Origin: Sulfuricaulis sp040901545
GTDB lineage: Bacteria > Pseudomonadota > Gammaproteobacteria > Acidiferrobacterales > Sulfurifustaceae
Assembly: GCF_040901545.1 (NCBI RefSeq)
Contig: NZ_JBBDYL010000054.1
Coordinates: forward strand, 202,878 to 266,877
DNA: 64,000 nucleotides
Direction: 5' to 3'
Both the position numbers and the translations under genes were made by a program. Below, piece by piece: positions 17,559 to 25,998 of this stretch. The notes beneath the pieces are model-generated. The model did not search any database and was not told the DNA's origin. It saw nothing but the letters and a program-made list of their open reading frames with translations. Positions within the stretch are counted from its first letter, which is position 1, and each line of letters opens with the position of its first letter.

Positions 17559-18356
17559 ATGGAACTTTCCCTCTTTATCAAGGCGCTGGTTCTCGGCGTC
17601 GTCGAAGGCTTGACTGAATTTCTACCTGTATCTTCCACTGGACACTTGATTATCGTGGGCGATCTGCTCCAGTTTAGTGATGGCCACGGTAAAGGATTCG
17701 AAATCGTCATTCAGCTCGGCGCCATCCTCGGAGTAGTCTGGGATTACCGTATGCGCGTCGGCCGCTTGATCACTGGCATAAGAATCAGGCATGAACGGCT
17801 TTTTATGCTGAATTTGTTGATTGCGTTTCTTCCGGCCGCCGTATTGGGTCTCCTGCTGCACGAATACATAACCACCTATCTGTTCAATCCGGTAACTGTC
17901 GCGTGGGCGCTCATCGCAGGCGGAATCCTGATTTTGATTATCGAGCGGTTGCCATTGACGGTCCGCGTGGACAGCATGGAAAACGTGAGTCCGCTTGCTG
18001 CCTTCAAGATAGGCGTGGCCCAGATGTTTTCACTCTTCCCCGGCATATCACGTGCCGGCGCAACCATTATGGGCGGGCTTCTCGCCGGCCTTTCGCGGAC
18101 GGCGGCGACCGAGTTTTCATTCCTCCTCGCCATGCCGGTCATGTTGGCAGCCACGTTTTACGCGCTTTTCAAAAATATTAACTCGTTAAATGCCGAGGAT
18201 GTTTTCGTGTTCGCCGTGGGGTTTGTCATGTCATTTTTGACAGCATTAATCGTGGTCAAGGCATTCCTTAAATACGTAGCGGGCCATAATTTCACGTTAT
18301 TCGCGTTATACCGCATCGGCTTTGGCCTGCTGGTTCTAGCGTATTTCCGGGGTTAG
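17559..18356 (+). CDS. uppP: Undecaprenyl-diphosphatase
   Basis: UppP (BacA) removes a phosphate from undecaprenyl pyrophosphate to recycle the lipid carrier for peptidoglycan; overproduction gives bacitracin resistance. The 265-residue polytopic protein has the two catalytic repeats: EGLTEFLPVSSTGHL (16-30) with the acidic and His/Ser residues, and FPGISRAGATIMGGLLAG in the second half. About eight membrane helices are seen. It starts 25 bases after pyrC, and its stop is four bases from the next gene. Confidence 0.96.
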   Translation: MELSLFIKALVLGVVEGLTEFLPVSSTGHLIIVGDLLQFSDGHGKGFEIVIQLGAILGVVWDYRMRVGRLITGIRIRHERLFMLNLLIAFLPAAVLGLLLHEYITTYLFNPVTVAWALIAGGILILIIERLPLTVRVDSMENVSPLAAFKIGVAQMFSLFPGISRAGATIMGGLLAGLSRTAATEFSFLLAMPVMLAATFYALFKNINSLNAEDVFVFAVGFVMSFLTALIVVKAFLKYVAGHNFTLFALYRIGFGLLVLAYFRG

Positions 18357-18360
18357 GTCC

Positions 18361-18948
18361 GTGTTTCATCCGCTACGAAGACTTTACGAATGGGTTCTCT
18401 CCCTGTCGCATCATCCGCATGCGCAGATTGCGCTATTTGTGCTGGCTTTTGCCGAATCTTCGGTCTTCCCGATACCGCCGGACGTATTGCTGATTGCGCT
18501 CGCGCTGGGTATTCCGACTCAGGCTTATCGGTTTGCCCTGATCACGACCGCCGGGTCGGTACTGGGTGGCCTCGGCGGGTACATTATCGGTTACGGTTTC
18601 ATGGCCAGTGTCGGTCAATGGGTCCTTGACGCTTATCAGTTGCAACAGCCTTTTGAGAAGATTCGCGCATGGTACTTAAACTATGACATTTGGGCCGTTG
18701 CAATCGCCGGATTCACCCCGATCCCATATAAAGTCTTTACGATTGCCGCCGGCGCGTTCGAGATGGACGTGTGGCGATTTTCGCTTGCCTCGCTTTTCTC
18801 CCGCGGCGCGCGATTCTTTTTGCTCGCGTGGATGATTCACCGATATGGCGCCGCCATCAAGCTGTTTATTGACCGTTATTTCAATATATTGACAGTGGTA
18901 TTTATGGCGTTATTAATCGGTTTTTTCCTGCTGATTGCCGGGTGGTAG
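18361..18948 (+). CDS. yqaA: YqaA-type VTT-domain membrane protein (DedA superfamily)
   Basis: The 195-residue protein has an N-terminal helix, the conserved FAESSVFPIPPDVLLIALALG re-entrant segment, the GGLGGYIIGYGF helix, GFTPIPYKVFTIAAGAF with its proline, and FFLLAWMIHRYG near the end. These are the marks of the VTT (SNARE-associated/DedA-like) fold, thought to help move lipids across membranes. Being next to uppP, it could take part in undecaprenyl phosphate recycling, since DedA-related proteins do so in other bacteria; this is inference. The start is GTG at 18361, four bases after the uppP stop. Confidence 0.82.
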   Translation: MFHPLRRLYEWVLSLSHHPHAQIALFVLAFAESSVFPIPPDVLLIALALGIPTQAYRFALITTAGSVLGGLGGYIIGYGFMASVGQWVLDAYQLQQPFEKIRAWYLNYDIWAVAIAGFTPIPYKVFTIAAGAFEMDVWRFSLASLFSRGARFFLLAWMIHRYGAAIKLFIDRYFNILTVVFMALLIGFFLLIAGW

Positions 18949-19073
18949 ACGGAGCCGGTCGCCGCAAGGCTGGGCGGGTAAGGCCGGGAATTAGACCCGG
19001 AGCCGCATTATCCCTGCCCATTTTGCGGGCTGAAAACCTGTTATCCCAACCAATTATCAGCGTAATCAAGACT

Positions 19074-19102
19074 TTGATTGTGCCCCGTGTCTGCACTATG
19101 TT
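19074..19102 (+). promoter_or_regulatory. Sigma70-like promoter of the REC-GGDEF gene
   Basis: TTGATT (19074-19079), a 17-base spacer and TATGTT (19097-19102), 60 bases ahead of the start codon. Both hexamers differ from consensus at two positions. Confidence 0.45.
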
Positions 19103-19162
19103 TATTTAAATGGGGCCACGCACAACGCCGGAAAAAACTTTTGCCATCGGCCCGTTGATTGA

Positions 19163-20347
19163 ATGAGCCAAAATATGGAAATGAAAGCGGAAATTGCCAC
19201 GCCCCAGGCGGAAAGAGTTCGGGTGATGGTGGCGGATGATTCGCGTGTCATCCGCAAGGCAATTACAAAAATATTAAACAACGAATTCGATCTCGTCGAG
19301 GTCGGAGACGGAGAAGCGGCCTGGGATCAGCTTCTCCGAGACGAATCCATACAGGTCCTGGTATCCGACATTGAAATGCCGAAGCTCGACGGCTACTCGC
19401 TTATCTGCCGCGTGCGCGCGGCCGAAACCGAGCGGGTCCGAAACGTGCCCATTATCGTCATCACCGGTGCCGACGACGAACTGACCCGTGAACGCGCGTT
19501 CGCCTGCGGCGCCACCGACTTCATCATCAAACCCATTGACGGCGTGCAATTGCTGGCGCGTACCCGAGCCCACGCCAAGCTGGATCAAACCACGCGCAAA
19601 CTAGAGGAAACTTCCACAGCACTGGAAGAGCAGTCTGCGGTCGATCCGCTTACGCAACTTCACAGCCGTCGATATTTCATTCAGCGAGGTGTACAGGATC
19701 TCGCGTACGTCAAACGGCACAACAACGATTTGTCCATTATCCGGGTCGACATAGATAACTTCCGGTCGATATACAAGAAATACGGCGATCAGACCAGCGA
19801 TCAGATTCTCGTATGGCTGGCCAAGATTCTGGTTTCCAGCAGCCGCAAAGAAGACACCGTGGCGCGTATCGGTGGCGGCGAGTTTGCAGTTTTGGCGCCG
19901 TCTTCCGGGCGAATGGAAGCGGCGGTGCTGTGCGAACGGATGCGCACCGGGGTCGCGGCCAGCCCGTTCACTAACGAAAGCGCGACAATCCCTCTAACAA
20001 TCAGCCTGGGTCTGGCTTCTTACGGCCGCGATCCCGGTGAGACGACGGAAGACCTACTTACCCTGGCGGAACAACGCATGACGCTTGCCAAGGCGGCCGG
20101 AGGGAATCGCCTTGGCATCAGCTATCAGGAAGAAGCGCCTAAACCCGACGAGGCTGTCATCGAACAGCCCGATCTCGAAACAGCGCTCAAAATGCTCGGG
20201 TCCGACGAAGGCGGAAAACTGGTACCGTTCTTGCCGGATCTCGTTACCCGCTGTATTCCCCTACTCGAATTCTGCAACCGAAAACTCGATCTGGGTCTTG
20301 GTTTTGCGATTGAGTCACTCAAGGATAAACTCTCCGATATGCGATAA
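19163..20347 (+). CDS. Response regulator with REC and degenerate GGDEF domain
   Basis: The 394-residue protein has a receiver domain (about 18-140) with VMVADDSR, the phospho-acceptor in VLVSDIEMPKLDGY and the lysine in FIIKPID. A short coiled linker (LEETSTALEEQSAVDPLTQL) leads to a GGDEF-type domain in which the signature reads GGGEF, so the catalytic/metal acidic residue at position three is glycine. The first metal site (RVDIDNF) is kept. Such proteins usually do not make c-di-GMP and may bind GTP or act as partners. A C-terminal extension of about 70 residues has no recognised domain. Whether the HK 5 kb upstream phosphorylates it is unknown. Confidence 0.88.
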   Translation: MSQNMEMKAEIATPQAERVRVMVADDSRVIRKAITKILNNEFDLVEVGDGEAAWDQLLRDESIQVLVSDIEMPKLDGYSLICRVRAAETERVRNVPIIVITGADDELTRERAFACGATDFIIKPIDGVQLLARTRAHAKLDQTTRKLEETSTALEEQSAVDPLTQLHSRRYFIQRGVQDLAYVKRHNNDLSIIRVDIDNFRSIYKKYGDQTSDQILVWLAKILVSSSRKEDTVARIGGGEFAVLAPSSGRMEAAVLCERMRTGVAASPFTNESATIPLTISLGLASYGRDPGETTEDLLTLAEQRMTLAKAAGGNRLGISYQEEAPKPDEAVIEQPDLETALKMLGSDEGGKLVPFLPDLVTRCIPLLEFCNRKLDLGLGFAIESLKDKLSDMR

Positions 20348-20551
20348 TGGTCCGGCTTGATATATGAGGTGCGGACATGCACGGCCATGAAACGCTTCAC
20401 CAACACCCTGCAATCAGTGTTACCGGAATAATATATCAGCTCCCAGAATTAATGAGCGTCCGCAAAATCATCGGACCGCGACCGGATACCCGCCATCACT
20501 GGGGTAAGGCGTAACGATTCTGACTTTAGCTTTCTTATCCCCCATCCGTTC

Positions 20552-21505
20552 ATGACCGGAGGTTTTCAGCCCGCCTGGTGGTGCCGCGGCCCTCATGGGC
20601 AAACATTGTGGGCACGCGTGATAAGACGCGCGCCCCACGTGCCGTTAACCCGGGAGCGCTTGGAACTGCCTGATGGGGATTACATTGATATTGATTGGAC
20701 AAAGAATGAACAAGGTCCGATTGTCATCATATTGCATGGCCTGGAAGGCTCTTCCGCTTCTCCTTACGCGCGTGGAATGTTAAATGCCGTTATGCGTCGG
20801 GGTTGGCGCGGTGTCGTCATGCATTTTCGCGGATGCAATGGCGAACCCAATCGACTTGCACGCAGTTACCACTCCGGCGATACCGGCGATTTCGCTTACT
20901 TAATCGATGCGGTGAAAAAACGCGAACCGTTTACGCCTCTGGCGGCAATCGGATTTTCACTCGGCGGGAATGTTTTGCTCAAATGGTTGGGCACAACCGA
21001 TACTCGGGCGCCGTTACGTGCGGCCGTCGCGATATCGGTACCTTACCAGTTGAGCGTGGCCGCGGACCGTCTTCAACAGGGCTTTTCACGATTGTATCAA
21101 TGGCACCTGATGCGTTCCCTGCGAAACACGGTTTCGGCAAAACGCCGGCGCATGGTTCTTCCGATTGCAATACGGGACTTTTCTGCGCTGAGAACACTGC
21201 GTGATTTCGACGATAACGTCACGGCTCCGTTGCACGGGTTCAACAATGCTGATCACTACTACGCCGTTTCAAGCTCATGGCAGTATCTCGGGAAAATCGC
21301 AGTGCCAACTTTACTGTTGCATTCCCGCGATGATCCCTTCATGACCGAGTCGGCGATCCCGCGCGCAGACGACCTTTCTGATGCCGTGACTTTCGAACTT
21401 TCTGCGCACGGCGGGCACGTAGGGTTTGTTTCGGGCAGATGGCCATGGAAACCACGTTACTGGCTTGAAGAGCGGATACCGGCTTATCTCGTCCAATATT
21501 TGTAA
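20552..21505 (+). CDS. yheT: Alpha/beta hydrolase, YheT family
   Basis: The 317-residue protein shows the YheT pattern: FQPAWWCRGPHGQTLWARVIRR at the N-terminus, the oxyanion segment ILHGLEGSSASPYARG, FRGCNGEPNRLARSYHSGDT, the nucleophile elbow GFSLGGN with serine, LLLHSRDDPFM for the acid and GGHVGFV for the histidine. The catalytic triad is therefore complete. YheT proteins are putative esterases with no established substrate. The gene is flanked by a 204-base gap without recognisable features and converges on the membrane protein at 21519. Confidence 0.88.
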   Translation: MTGGFQPAWWCRGPHGQTLWARVIRRAPHVPLTRERLELPDGDYIDIDWTKNEQGPIVIILHGLEGSSASPYARGMLNAVMRRGWRGVVMHFRGCNGEPNRLARSYHSGDTGDFAYLIDAVKKREPFTPLAAIGFSLGGNVLLKWLGTTDTRAPLRAAVAISVPYQLSVAADRLQQGFSRLYQWHLMRSLRNTVSAKRRRMVLPIAIRDFSALRTLRDFDDNVTAPLHGFNNADHYYAVSSSWQYLGKIAVPTLLLHSRDDPFMTESAIPRADDLSDAVTFELSAHGGHVGFVSGRWPWKPRYWLEERIPAYLVQYL

Positions 21506-21518
21506 TTCGGTCCGGAGG

Positions 21519-22001
21519 TCATGCGTCCTTGGCTGACTGGAAGTAATCCCGCCGGATATAGGCATAAAGCGCGAATCCCCACCAGCAGAGGATGACTAAT
21601 ACGGTCATCAGCACAATCGCCTGGCTAATCATCGCCTTGTCAATCCCTTGCGAGAGCAGTTCACTCTCATAAATCCCAATCTGCTTGGAGATGAAACTTT
21701 CCATCGCCTGACGACTCAAGATAAATTGCAGCTTGTCGATCGTGTAGATCGACACCGTCACAAAAACGAGGAAGTAACCCCATTGCGTCGCGCTCCAGAG
21801 ACCGACGCCAAGCGCCAGGAATAACGCGGCATAGACCAGATGATAAATGCCGACGCCGGTTCCGCCGATGATTGCCCCAAACAAAGGAACTTCCGAGGTT
21901 ATGGAAAAAAGCTCAAATGCGGCGGACACCACGAACAGCACGGCGGCAGCCCGAAAGGTGAAACGGCCTTTTTTCCCCGACGTTTCCATGTTGTTGCTCA
22001 C
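21519..22001 (-). CDS. Unknown four-helix membrane protein
   Basis: Not recognised. The 160-residue protein has four hydrophobic segments: AAAVLFVVSAAFELFS (about 18-35), IYHLVYAALFLALGVGLW (about 52-70), WGYFLVFVTVSIYTI (about 74-90) and AIVLMTVLVILCWWGFALYAYI (about 128-150). A polar helical stretch of some 35 residues (ILSRQAMESFISKQIGIYESEL) lies between helices three and four. The N-terminus is basic. Gene placement gives no hint: it converges on yheT and a 218-base gap separates it from the glycosylase gene on the same strand. A perfect 12-base palindrome cgtaaatttacg (22013-22024) sits just upstream of its start. Confidence 0.65.
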   Translation of the reverse strand: MSNNMETSGKKGRFTFRAAAVLFVVSAAFELFSITSEVPLFGAIIGGTGVGIYHLVYAALFLALGVGLWSATQWGYFLVFVTVSIYTIDKLQFILSRQAMESFISKQIGIYESELLSQGIDKAMISQAIVLMTVLVILCWWGFALYAYIRRDYFQSAKDA

Positions 22002-22219
22002 TGGCTTTCGGACGTAAATTTACGCTATCGCCAGACGGAGTCAATTCCGCGATTGTTCCGCGCCAATCGTTTACAAATTATTCATAACTTGCACGCTGTG
22101 CGCTTAAAGCATGATTGCCAGTCTGATCCACATGGCAAGCAGAACAATATTGCCGAGGAGAAAGAATATGAAGCGTGATGGATTTAGATGGTCATAGATA
22201 AATCTCCGGGTTAGTATTT

Positions 22220-22885
22220 TCAACGGCGGGAAAGATCAATCGATGAGGGGCACTGGGAAGCAAGCACACATATTTGACAGCGTGGCCTTTTCTTGCAGAT
22301 ATCCTTGCCGTGTACGACGATGAGGGCGTGAAATTCATTGAACATCTGCGCGTCTGGTTCCAGTGCCATCTCAAATTTATGCCTCAGTGATTCATATTTC
22401 TCCGATCCCCTGATCAGACCCAGCCGCGAAAAAATGCGCCGCGTGTAGGCGTCGATCACGAACACCGTGCGGTTGAAGGCATAAAGCAGAATATCGTCGG
22501 CCGTTTCGGGGCCGATTCCGCGCACGCCCAGCAATGCGCGGCGCAGTTCATTCGTCGGGATTTTGGAGATTTTTCGTAACCCTCCCTGCGCGATCAACCA
22601 GCGGCACATGGCCTTCAGTCGCAGGGCCTTGATATTGAAATAGCCGGACGGTCTGAGCCACTTCCCGAGTTGCCGGGGATGCGCCTTAACGATAGCCTTG
22701 GGCGAAAGTGCCCGTGCCTGAATTAGGTTAGCGATGGCCCGTTCGACATTAGTCCAGGCGGTATTCTGCGTCAGCACCGCGCCGACCATAATTTCAAACG
22801 CGGAGTCTCCCGGCCACCAGTGCTGTTTGCCATTGGCGGCGAACAGTTTGCGATAAACCTTGGGGATGCTGGTACTCGCCTTCAT
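22220..22885 (-). CDS. Endonuclease III-like HhH-GPD DNA glycosylase with iron-sulfur cluster
   Basis: The 221-residue protein has FEIMVGAVLTQNTAWTNVERA, the helix-hairpin-helix GVRGIGPETADDILLYA, the catalytic aspartate in VIDAYTRRIF and a C-terminal 4Fe-4S set with C-X6-C-X2-C-X5-C spacing as in EndoIII. The lysine that gives EndoIII its AP-lyase step (GRKTA) is glutamate here (GPETA). It is therefore probably a monofunctional glycosylase, perhaps for alkylated bases as in MagIII-type enzymes; the substrate is not fixed by sequence. It follows the MFS gene by 26 bases and may be the last gene of the chromate cluster. Confidence 0.85.
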   Translation of the reverse strand: MKASTSIPKVYRKLFAANGKQHWWPGDSAFEIMVGAVLTQNTAWTNVERAIANLIQARALSPKAIVKAHPRQLGKWLRPSGYFNIKALRLKAMCRWLIAQGGLRKISKIPTNELRRALLGVRGIGPETADDILLYAFNRTVFVIDAYTRRIFSRLGLIRGSEKYESLRHKFEMALEPDAQMFNEFHALIVVHGKDICKKRPRCQICVLASQCPSSIDLSRR

Positions 22886-22911
22886 TTCAGGTTGCTGGGA
22901 AATCGGACTCG

Positions 22912-24123
22912 TTACCGTACCGGCAGCTGTTCCTCGGGCGGTTTGAGGTGGCGAAATGCCTTGTACAGCGCGATATCGTAAACAATCTTCATGCCTGCGC
23001 CGATAAGCAGGGGTGTGGCAAGCGCTAGCCCCTGCATCAGGAACCCGGCGAAAAACGGCGCGGTGGCCCAGCCGCCCATGCGTACAAGATGCGTGATACC
23101 GGAAGCAAACGTCCGCTCCTCAGGTCTGACCATCGCCATTATATAGGACTGACGCGTGGGCACGTCCATCTCCACCAAGCCCTCGCGCAGTAGGAAGAGT
23201 AACGCCGCAACCTCAAAGCTTGGCGCGAACGGCACCGTCATGAGCAGGATACTTGAAGGGATATGTGTGAACACCATGGTGTTCACGAGACCGAAGCGCG
23301 CGGCCAGCCACGCCGCGCCAAGATGCGAAGCCGCATTGGCCACGCGTGCAAAGAAAAACAAAATGGCGATGGTAGCCTCATCAACCGCGAATCGCTGGTA
23401 AAAGAAATACGCCAGCAGCGCCGTGCCGAGAAAACCGCCGGCCAGGCTGTCGAGCGCAAACAGCGACGAAATCTTCCAAAGGACGCGGCGGCTGTGCGGC
23501 GCAAGTTTCGCCGTCGCGGTCGGCTCATGCGTCTCGACCGCGGACGACAAACCGGAATACAGCAGCGCGCTCAGGAGGAACAGGCCGGCATAGACAGCAA
23601 CGGTCGCATGAAACGAAGCGAGCACACCTGCGCCGGCGGTCTCGCGCAGCATCACAGGCATGGCCGCCAGCACGCCGCCCAAAGCATGGCCCATGTCCTG
23701 CAATACGTTGTACCAGGCAAATACGCGCGTGCGTCGCTCGGGTGTCACGGTGCCGGGCAGGATTGCCTGCTCGAGCACGAGTGAGGCGCCGCGGTCGCGG
23801 CCCATGCCGTTTACCATGCCGATAAACGCGACTACACAAACGGCCGTAATGCTGGATGTGACAATCAACGCAACTCCGCCTGCGGCGCTGGCGACGCCAA
23901 TGACAAGCAAGGACCACCGCCGGCCCAGCCGGTCGCCGAGAAACGTAACGATTAGGGTAGACAGAGCAGCGCCAGTGAGACCGGAGCCGATGACCAGACC
24001 GATTTCGGCGGGCGTGAAGGCGATCTTGTCGAGGTAAATACCAAGCAACACGCCCATCAAGCCGGTGGCGAGCGCGCGCAGGAATGCTGCCGCATAAAGA
24101 ATCAGCCGATCGCTCATCCGCAC
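22912..24123 (-). CDS. MFS transporter in the chromate-resistance cluster
   Basis: The 403-residue protein has twelve hydrophobic segments and the major facilitator motif A in the form GDRLGRRWSLL between helices two and three. Other marks are GMVNGMGRDRGASLVLEQA in the N-half and EMDVPTRQSYIMAMVRPEER in the C-half, typical of MFS proteins found beside chrA/chrB. Its start lies three bases after the ChrB-type stop, so it is almost surely co-transcribed. Direction and substrate are unknown; efflux linked to oxyanion stress is the simplest inference. Confidence 0.82.
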   Translation of the reverse strand: MRMSDRLILYAAAFLRALATGLMGVLLGIYLDKIAFTPAEIGLVIGSGLTGAALSTLIVTFLGDRLGRRWSLLVIGVASAAGGVALIVTSSITAVCVVAFIGMVNGMGRDRGASLVLEQAILPGTVTPERRTRVFAWYNVLQDMGHALGGVLAAMPVMLRETAGAGVLASFHATVAVYAGLFLLSALLYSGLSSAVETHEPTATAKLAPHSRRVLWKISSLFALDSLAGGFLGTALLAYFFYQRFAVDEATIAILFFFARVANAASHLGAAWLAARFGLVNTMVFTHIPSSILLMTVPFAPSFEVAALLFLLREGLVEMDVPTRQSYIMAMVRPEERTFASGITHLVRMGGWATAPFFAGFLMQGLALATPLLIGAGMKIVYDIALYKAFRHLKPPEEQLPVR

Positions 24124-24126
24124 CGG

Positions 24127-24546
24127 CTACGCGCTGCGGCACCATGCATAAAGAGCGTCGTAAACCACCATGCCATGCTTGAGCATCTCGTGGTCGTCCC
24201 TGAAGTTATGCGACAACCCGCGCGAGACTGCGAGCAGTCCAGCCGCTTCCGGCGCAAGGTCTAATCGACCGGTGTCGGCGGCACGCACAATGTCCGCGAG
24301 CCTTTGCAGTGTGGGATCGGTTAGTTGATATTTCTTGAGAAACGCATCAAAGCTGCAAAGCTCCTCGACGTGGCCCAACTCCACACCCGGAATATCGTAT
24401 GGGATCGCCCCGGTATCCTCGGCAACCGGAAGAACTTTGTCCGGCGCGACGAACAGGAACTCCGGTGCCTTGTCGATAAATCGCGTGATTAACCATGGAC
24501 AGGCGATACGATCGATCTTGGGACGCTCACGTGTTATCCATTTCAT
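24127..24546 (-). CDS. Chromate resistance protein, ChrB C-terminal domain only
   Basis: The ATG at 24546 follows AAGGAGG by eight bases and gives 139 residues; the longer frame to 24663 overlaps chrA and has no such site. The protein matches the C-terminal half of ChrB: WITRERPKIDRIACPWLITRFIDKAPEFLFV, then VELGHVEELCSFDAFLKKY and ADTGRLDLAPEAAGLLAVSRGLSHNFRDDH. The N-terminal regulatory domain of full-length ChrB is missing. The C-terminal domain in other systems supports chromate resistance, perhaps by a chromate-reducing or sensing activity; its chemistry is not settled. It sits between chrA and the MFS gene. Confidence 0.85.
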   Translation of the reverse strand: MKWITRERPKIDRIACPWLITRFIDKAPEFLFVAPDKVLPVAEDTGAIPYDIPGVELGHVEELCSFDAFLKKYQLTDPTLQRLADIVRAADTGRLDLAPEAAGLLAVSRGLSHNFRDDHEMLKHGMVVYDALYAWCRSA

Positions 24547-24562
24547 GGGGACTGCCTCCTTT

Positions 24563-25969
24563 CTAAACGACGAAAGTTCGCGCCAGCGTTGCCAGAAGCC
24601 CGACGACCCCGCACGCGCCAATGACGAGAATGATTCCGACCTGGTACCGAAATAGAGCAACAAAGGCCGAGATACCGATCAAAGCCGAGAACCATTCGAC
24701 ACCGATAAACAGATTGCTCAATCGGTACGGTTGCGCCAATCCCTGCGGCCAGAGCACGTGATAGGCGAAAAACACGGCAAGATTAAGCACCACACCCACG
24801 ACCGCTGCCGTGATGCCGGTAAGCGGTGCCGTGAACTTGATATCGCGGCGCGTGGATTCGACGGCCGGTCCGCCGATCAGGATAAACAGAAAAGAGGGAA
24901 GAAAAGTAAAAAAGGTCGCCACGCACGCGCCCACGATTCCTGCCAGGGCCAACGATTCCGGCCCGAAGAGCGCCTTGGTCCAACCACCGACAAAACCCAC
25001 AAACGCCACGATCATGATAAGCGGTCCGGGAGTGGTTTCGCCGAGCGCCAAACCGTCTATCATTTGCGTTGCGGTCAACCATTGATAATGTTCGACACCG
25101 CCTTGATATACGTACGGCAGCACCGCGTAGGCCCCGCCGAAAGTCACCAGCGCGGCTTTGGTAAAAAACCAGCCAATTTGCGTATAGCCTTCCCGACCGA
25201 ATAACGCCCACAACGCGGCCATCGCACCGAACCAGATCAGCAAACCCACGAGGCCATACGTAATCACCCGCGGCCATGCGAAACGGGTGTGTTCCGGTGA
25301 CGGGGTATGATCGTCTATTACAGCGGGGCCATAACCTTTTTTCCCGTCGACGAGATGCCCCCCGGTTTGAAATTTTTCCGGTGAAAAACGTCCCCCGAAA
25401 TACCCCACAATACCAGCCGTCAGAACGATATAAGGAAATGGAATTGAAAATGCGAATATGGCGGTAAAAGCAGCCACGGCCATGACCCAAAGAACAGAAT
25501 TTTTCAAGGCGCGTGAACCGATCCGGTAAGCGGCAAACACGACAATCGCCGTTACCGCCGGTTTGATCCCATAGAGTATGCCCGCGACGATCAGGGCATC
25601 GCCGTAAACCAAATAAATCCAGGTTAGCGCGACCAGAATAAAAAGTGATGGCAGTACGAACAACACCCCGGCCGTGATGCCGCCCTTCAGCCCATGCATC
25701 ATCCATCCGATATAGGTCGCGAGTTGCTGCGCCTCGGGACCCGGTAAGACCATGCAGTAATTGAGCGCGTGTAGAAAGCGGTGTTCGGATATCCACCGCC
25801 GCCGCTCGACCAGTTCCTGATGCATGATGCTGATTTGCCCCGCCGGACCGCCGAAACTGATGAAACCCAACTTGAGCCAATAATAAAACGCTTCACGGAA
25901 GGATATGGGAGGCGGCGGTGAATTGCTGTCACCGAGGGTTGATGCGGTGGTAGTTTTTTTTGGACTCAC
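24563..25969 (-). CDS. chrA: Chromate transporter, long-chain ChrA
   Basis: ChrA exports chromate from the cytosol. The 468-residue protein is the bidomain form: two homologous halves, each with the FGGP/FGGA motif (KLGFISFGGPAGQ near 33 and KAALVTFGGAYAVLPYV in the second half), and the conserved ALNYCMVLPGPEAQQLATYIGW and LALGETTPGPLIMIVAFVG segments. About ten membrane helices. A cytosolic linker of some 50 residues (KFQTGGHLVDGKKGYGP) joins the halves. It is the first gene of chrA-ChrB(C)-MFS, with 16 bases to the next start. A purifying role against chromate suggests metal exposure. Confidence 0.94.
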   Translation of the reverse strand: MSPKKTTTASTLGDSNSPPPPISFREAFYYWLKLGFISFGGPAGQISIMHQELVERRRWISEHRFLHALNYCMVLPGPEAQQLATYIGWMMHGLKGGITAGVLFVLPSLFILVALTWIYLVYGDALIVAGILYGIKPAVTAIVVFAAYRIGSRALKNSVLWVMAVAAFTAIFAFSIPFPYIVLTAGIVGYFGGRFSPEKFQTGGHLVDGKKGYGPAVIDDHTPSPEHTRFAWPRVITYGLVGLLIWFGAMAALWALFGREGYTQIGWFFTKAALVTFGGAYAVLPYVYQGGVEHYQWLTATQMIDGLALGETTPGPLIMIVAFVGFVGGWTKALFGPESLALAGIVGACVATFFTFLPSFLFILIGGPAVESTRRDIKFTAPLTGITAAVVGVVLNLAVFFAYHVLWPQGLAQPYRLSNLFIGVEWFSALIGISAFVALFRYQVGIILVIGACGVVGLLATLARTFVV

Positions 25970-25998
25970 TACGCGACTCCATATAGAGACGGAAACGT

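Noticed and set aside
18955..19020. Short hairpin ccggg/cccgg after yqaA as a terminator
   Set aside because: Five-base arms and no U-run; not enough to support a terminator.
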